Shown: positions 33,435 through 36,803 of the stretch, piece after piece
Position numbering within the stretch: position 1 is the stretch's first letter
Layout of the letters: each line of letters opens with the position of its first letter
From: Segetibacter sp.
GTDB taxonomy: Bacteria > Bacteroidota > Bacteroidia > Chitinophagales > Chitinophagaceae
Assembly: GCA_028288485.1 (NCBI GenBank)
Contig: JAQBNO010000036.1
Coordinates: 1 to 36,803, forward strand
Length of the DNA: 36,803 nucleotides
Direction: 5' to 3'
Position numbers and translations under genes: made by a program
The notes under the pieces: generated by a model
The model's database searches: none
Seen by the model: only the letters and a program-made list of their open reading frames with translations
Told to the model about the DNA's origin: nothing

Positions 33435-33986
33435 ATGAGTATGAGCCATCGGAGAGAATATGAGATTGCATTTGTTGGTTTGAAGCCGGGGGAGCATCAT
33501 TTTACGTACGAAATCAATGATCGGTTCTTCGAACCTTTCCAGGAGCAGGACTTTACGAATTGCCAGGCAACTATAAAACTGACGCTTGATAAAAAGATAG
33601 GTTTTATGCTGTGCAAGTTCGACGTGGATGGCCGTGTTGAATTGATTTGCGACAGGTGTGGGAATAATTTGAAGTTACAGTTGTGGGATGAATTCAAGAT
33701 CGTGGTTAAAATGGTTGATGATCCTGAGGTAATGAATGAACGGGAAGAAGACCCGGACATTTACTACATTAGCAAGGGCGAAAGCCATTTGCATTTGGAA
33801 GACTGGATGTATGAATTCATCAACCTAAGCATACCAATGCAGCGGAGATGTAAGGAAGAAGAGGTGGGTGGACCGCAGTGCAATTTGGAGGTGCTTGAAA
33901 AGCTGAAAAAGATGGAAGAGGATATTAAAACAGCAGAAACCAGTTCCATCTGGAAAGGACTCGATCAATTTAAAGATTTACAATAA
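33435..33986 (+). CDS. DUF177 (YceD-like) protein
   Basis: 183 residues from the ATG at 33435; a second ATG at 33441 is equally possible. The open frame extends back to a TTG at 33399, but that lies inside the promoter. The protein contains MLCKFDVDGRVELICDRCG, the cysteine pattern of the YceD/DUF177 family, followed by LKLQLWDEFKIVVKM and an acidic stretch with EREEDPDIYYI. Further cysteines in RRCKEEEVGGPQC near the C-terminus may bind metal. YceD homologues are linked to 23S rRNA accumulation and are almost always next to rpmF, as here (31 bases apart). Co-transcription with L32 is expected. Confidence 0.92.
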   Translation: MSMSHRREYEIAFVGLKPGEHHFTYEINDRFFEPFQEQDFTNCQATIKLTLDKKIGFMLCKFDVDGRVELICDRCGNNLKLQLWDEFKIVVKMVDDPEVMNEREEDPDIYYISKGESHLHLEDWMYEFINLSIPMQRRCKEEEVGGPQCNLEVLEKLKKMEEDIKTAETSSIWKGLDQFKDLQ

Positions 33987-34016
33987 GGTTTTTTGATATT
34001 TTTTAAAATTTAAGTT

Positions 34017-34211
34017 ATGCCTAATCCGAAGAGGAGACACTCGCAGCAACGCAGTGCTAAAAGAAGAACACATTATAAAGCCGAGCCGGTTACTTTGAGC
34101 AAAGACTCTGTAACGGGCGAATTACATGTACGCCACCGTGCACACGTAAGCGAAGGAAAGTTGTATTATAAAGGCCGTGTAGTTGCCGAAAAAGCGCCTT
34201 TAAAAGCTTAA
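34017..34211 (+). CDS. rpmF: 50S ribosomal protein L32
   Basis: 64 residues, highly basic: starts MPNPKRRHSQQRSAKRR, the universal L32 opening, and continues HRAHVSEGKLYYKGRVV. Part of the large ribosomal subunit near the peptidyl transferase region. It lacks the CxxC...CxxC zinc pattern seen in many L32 proteins, so it is a zinc-independent (C-minus) form, which is common in Bacteroidota. It is in the usual order DUF177-rpmF-plsX. A strong AT-rich terminator follows, separating it from plsX. Confidence 0.97.
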   Translation: MPNPKRRHSQQRSAKRRTHYKAEPVTLSKDSVTGELHVRHRAHVSEGKLYYKGRVVAEKAPLKA

Positions 34212-34229
34212 TATAAAATTGCAATTCAT

Positions 34230-34270
34230 AAAAAAATTATTCATACCTGCAAAGGATGAATAATTTTTTT
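34230..34270. terminator. Bidirectional AT-rich terminator after rpmF
   Basis: AAAAAAATTATTCAT (34230-34244) and ATGAATAATTTTTTT (34256-34270) form a perfect 15-bp stem with an 11-base loop, ending in seven T. Located 18 bases after the rpmF stop. Confidence 0.85.
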
Positions 34271-34285
34271 ATTGTATAAAGCCAT

Positions 34286-34293
34286 TACTTTTG
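34286..34293 (+). promoter_or_regulatory. Putative -7 box of plsX
   Basis: TACTTTTG matches TAnnTTTG, 43 bases before the plsX ATG and just after the rpmF terminator. No TTG at the right distance upstream, where the terminator T-tract lies. Confidence 0.45.
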
Positions 34294-34336
34294 TTTGCGA
34301 ACGTCGCGGTTCACGTAACTTAAATATAAGCTTTGT

Positions 34337-35278
34337 ATGAATATCGGAATAGATATGATGGGTGGGGATTTTGCGCCGCTTGAAGCGGTAAAAGGTCTCC
34401 AAACTTATTTATCTACGTCCGGTTCTCCTGCCCAATTATTTTGTTATGGCAATGAAGCACAGTTAACAGCTCTTTTAACCGAATTTTCTCTCACGGCTCC
34501 TGAAATAATTATTGTGCATACTCCACAGGAGATCGACATGCACGAACACCCTACCAGGGCGTTTAAAGAAAAACAGCAGTCGTCTATAGCTGTCGGCTTT
34601 CACCAGCTAGCTACCGGTAAGATCGATGCATTTTTAAGTGCCGGAAACACGGGTGCGATGCTCGTGGGCGCCCTGTATAGCATTAAAGCCATTAACGGTG
34701 TTCAGCGTCCTGCTATTGCAACCATAGTTCCTAAAACAAATGGTGAGAACGGTATTTTATTAGATGTGGGGCTAAATGCAGATTGCAAACCGGAAAATCT
34801 AAACCAGTTTGCCATCTTAGGAAGTCTGTACGCTAAAGACATTTTTGATATTCCGCATCCTAAAGTCGGATTATTAAACGTAGGTGAAGAGGAAGGCAAA
34901 GGAAATATTCTTGCACAGGCTACCTACCAATTATTGAAAGACAACAACGCCATAAATTTTGTTGGTAATGTTGAAGGGCGAGATGTTTTTTCCGACAAAG
35001 CAGATGTGATCGTTTGCGAAGGGTTTACGGGAAATGTAGTATTAAAGATGGCTGAAAGCCTGTACGGTACGGCGGTGGAGCGCAACATAAAAGATGATTT
35101 TATGCTCCGTTTTAATTATGAAAATTACGGCGGAACACCGGTTTTAGGCGTAGCGAAGCCGGTCGTGATCGGTCACGGAATTAGTAGCGCAATTGCTTTT
35201 TCTAACATGATCAAACTTGCAGAAAAAATGGTAGTGTCTGATATCTGTGGCGACATCGTGGAGAGTTTTAAGTCGTAG
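34337..35278 (+). CDS. plsX: Phosphate acyltransferase PlsX
   Basis: 313 residues. PlsX makes acyl-phosphate from acyl-ACP for the PlsY step of phospholipid synthesis; it is cytoplasmic and loosely membrane-associated. Diagnostic: the N-terminal MNIGIDMMGGDFAPLEAVKG, then AFLSAGNTGAMLVGAL, PAIATIVPKTNG, LLDVGLNADCKPENL, VGLLNVGEEEGKGN, GNVEGRDVF, and VCEGFTGNVVLKMAES. All standard family blocks are present and length is normal (about 310-340). It is in the conserved DUF177-rpmF-plsX order, but fabH, which often follows, is absent. Instead a decayed Uma2 gene lies downstream. Confidence 0.97.
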   Translation: MNIGIDMMGGDFAPLEAVKGLQTYLSTSGSPAQLFCYGNEAQLTALLTEFSLTAPEIIIVHTPQEIDMHEHPTRAFKEKQQSSIAVGFHQLATGKIDAFLSAGNTGAMLVGALYSIKAINGVQRPAIATIVPKTNGENGILLDVGLNADCKPENLNQFAILGSLYAKDIFDIPHPKVGLLNVGEEEGKGNILAQATYQLLKDNNAINFVGNVEGRDVFSDKADVIVCEGFTGNVVLKMAESLYGTAVERNIKDDFMLRFNYENYGGTPVLGVAKPVVIGHGISSAIAFSNMIKLAEKMVVSDICGDIVESFKS

Positions 35279-35434
35279 TTTTTTTTAGCCCGCATTTGTC
35301 TTACCCTTTAGCAGCCGTTCCCGCCTTTGGCGGACTCTTCAACTGAAAACCTTTGATTGACCCTTTTACTCAATCTGTTATTTCTACGATTAACTCCGGG
35401 AGATTCTCAATCTTCCGGAACAGAAAGGTCAAAT

Positions 35435-35999
35435 TTAAAACCAGGCAAAACATTCTCTCCTGAACCTTTTATCAAAACCTATTATCTCGGCAACAGTTCC
35501 ATCAGCGGGGTAGATAAAAGTCGATTGTTCTTTTGCTACTATCAGCCATCCAAGTTGAGTTCGGTTTTGTATCCACTTTTGCATTTTTGCTCGTGCTGTA
35601 ACAAGCTTATCTCTGGTTGATAGTACTTCTAATAAAAATGCAGGGGCAAATGGTAAAAACGAAATTTTTTCCTTGTCCGAAAGTTGATTCCACTTCTCCT
35701 TCTTTATCCTGGCAGCATGAGGGCTTCTCAATGAACCAGCGAGCAGCTCAACCTGTAGAGCTGTCAAAGGCTGCTCCTAAGCCAGTTTTTGTACTCCTAC
35801 TTCTATTGGGGAAGCAATTTTTAAATGTTTTCTTCCGGTTTCACGACTACAGGAGGCATAATAAATATTGATTATTTTCATCTCTCTCAATCCGCCTATG
35901 ATTGGTTGCTATACAAAACGCATGAAACTCCTCTCTGCTCATTTCTTCCCCGCCAGGTAGATACACCGGCATTTGACATTCCCCCACAAACGAAGTCAT
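35435..35999 (-). pseudogene. Uma2-family (PD-(D/E)XK) nuclease pseudogene
   Basis: Pieces of one Uma2 protein lie in order on the minus strand but in different frames. From ATG 35999 the first frame reads MSREEFHAFC and RRIERDENNQYLL, then hits a stop at 35847. Shifting frame gives IMPPVVVKPEENI and then another stop; a third piece gives GLGAAFDSSTG; the last, long frame (35767-35435) gives GSLRSPHAARIKKEKWNQ, FAPAFLLEVLSTRDKL, KMQKWIQNRTQLGWLI and YPADGTVAEIIGFD. These are the standard Uma2 blocks. RSPHAA has His where the family has the metal-binding Asp (SPDAA), while the Glu in LLEV remains. With at least three frame breaks and this change, it cannot encode a working nuclease. Confidence 0.8.
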
Positions 36000-36072
36000 A
36001 TAGAAATCTTTATTCAAATTTATTGTTTCTTTCCAAATCTCCCTTTAAGTAACTTGCAGTAAATGCTCTGCT

Positions 36073-36803
36073 ATGGATTTTGGAAAAGTGGCTCTTGAGG
36101 AGCTAAAAACAATCAACCTCTCCTTATCTGGTGAGCCTCAATGGAATAGCAAGATTTTAAAAGGGAAAAAAATATCCAGCCCAAAAATTTATGTTGGCTG
36201 CGCTAAATGGGGTCGGACTGAATGGTTAGGTAAAATTTACCCCGAGGGAACCAAAGAAGCAAAGTTCCTCGATCATTACGTACAGCATTATAATTCTATT
36301 GAACTGAATGCAACCCATTATAAAACATACCCGCCAGAGGGAATAAAAAAGTGGGCAGATAGAGCGGCCGGCAAGGATTTTCTATTTTGTCCCAAAGTGC
36401 CACAAACTATCAGTCACTATAGCTCATTTGTAAATATTGAAGATAAAACCAACGATTTCCTTAAAGGTATTGTTGCATTTGGTGACCACCTCGGCCCAAT
36501 TTTCCTACAGGTGAGCGATCGGTTTTCTCCCAAAAAGAAGGAAAGCCTTTTTAATTACCTTGAAAGCCTTCCTACCGACCTGCAATTTTTCCTGGAAGTG
36601 AGAAATCCTGAATGGTTTGGAACTAAAGAGGAAAGTGAGTATACACTAAAAACATTAAACAAATTAAACGTCGGTTATATCATTACAGACTCAGCTGGTC
36701 GGCGCGACTGTGTACACATGTACTTAACCATTCCAAAAGCTTTTATCCGCTTTGTTGGTAACAGCCTTGATCCTTCTGATTATACGAGGATAGATGACTG
36801 GGC
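36073..36803 (+). CDS. DUF72 domain protein, 3' end cut by window edge
   Basis: ATG at 36073 opens a frame of 243 codons that runs off the window. After about 40 residues of variable N-terminus, the DUF72 core starts with KIYVGCAKWGRTEWLGKIYP, then FLDHYVQHYNSIELNATHYK, PPEGIKKWADRA, FLFCPKVPQTISHY, FLEVRNPEWF and GYIITDSAGRRDCVHM. DUF72 is a TIM-barrel-like family, widespread in bacteria, of unestablished biochemical function. No signal peptide. The gene lies about 70 bases after the start of the divergent Uma2 remnant. Confidence 0.92.
   Translation, partial: MDFGKVALEELKTINLSLSGEPQWNSKILKGKKISSPKIYVGCAKWGRTEWLGKIYPEGTKEAKFLDHYVQHYNSIELNATHYKTYPPEGIKKWADRAAGKDFLFCPKVPQTISHYSSFVNIEDKTNDFLKGIVAFGDHLGPIFLQVSDRFSPKKKESLFNYLESLPTDLQFFLEVRNPEWFGTKEESEYTLKTLNKLNVGYIITDSAGRRDCVHMYLTIPKAFIRFVGNSLDPSDYTRIDDW

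Noticed and set aside
35321-35333. CCGCC-TTT-GGCGG palindrome after plsX as a terminator
   Set aside because: The stem is only five pairs and no T-tract follows; the T-rich run comes before it.

Overview
The window looks like a piece of a Bacteroidota chromosome, most likely Chitinophagaceae or a close relative. The signs are a SusC/SusD pair, a secreted protein with a type IX secretion (T9SS) tail, a DUF3810 protein, a DUF177-rpmF-plsX lipid/ribosome cluster, promoters of the TTG-N16-19-TAnnTTTG type, weak or absent Shine-Dalgarno sequences, and moderately AT-rich DNA. No rRNA, tRNA, CRISPR array or intact transposase was seen.

Layout. 1-6397 (minus strand): a truncated MFS transporter, a secreted GH31 glycosidase and a membrane hybrid histidine kinase. 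7375-12276 (plus): four exported proteins that look like a sugar-acid module, namely a Tat-exported enolase-superfamily dehydratase/cycloisomerase, two tandem RraA/aldolase-fold paralogues and a Tat-exported sugar isomerase/epimerase-type TIM barrel. 12819-16597: murQ, a T9SS-secreted beta-propeller, a conserved hypothetical and a CHRD lipoprotein. 17437-27184: a YncE-propeller/phosphoesterase fusion, a TonB receptor without a carboxypeptidase-like domain, and a SusC/SusD pair with no enzyme beside it. 27952-30613 (minus): a FIST sensor protein with a soluble hybrid histidine kinase. 30760-33252: a phosphopantetheinyl transferase, dCTP deaminase and a DUF3810 metallopeptidase-like membrane protein. 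33435-35278: DUF177, rpmF and plsX. 35435-35999: a Uma2-family nuclease pseudogene broken by frameshifts. 36073-end: a truncated DUF72 protein.

How the genes may work together. The GH31 enzyme, MFS transporter and exported enolase/RraA/isomerase set suggest glycan or sugar-acid use in which part of the chemistry occurs outside the cytoplasm. This is inference from signal peptides and gene order. SusCD and the second TonB receptor import ligands across the outer membrane. The phosphoesterase may release the ligand or phosphate for its TonB neighbour. The FIST/kinase pair is a self-contained sensory unit.

Non-coding DNA. The intergenic spaces are unusually rich in repeats. One family, with core forms such as GTTGTGTCACTCAC, GCGTCGCACACTTGTACTG and GTTGCTACGCTCAGTTCAAC, occurs at about nine sites, all between genes. 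A second, MITE-like repeat of about 100 bp occurs twice, after the phosphoesterase and after susD. A third structured element lies between the two RraA genes. Start codons were moved inward from the longest possible frame where a signal peptide or promoter argued for it. All family names come from reading the translations; no database search was run.
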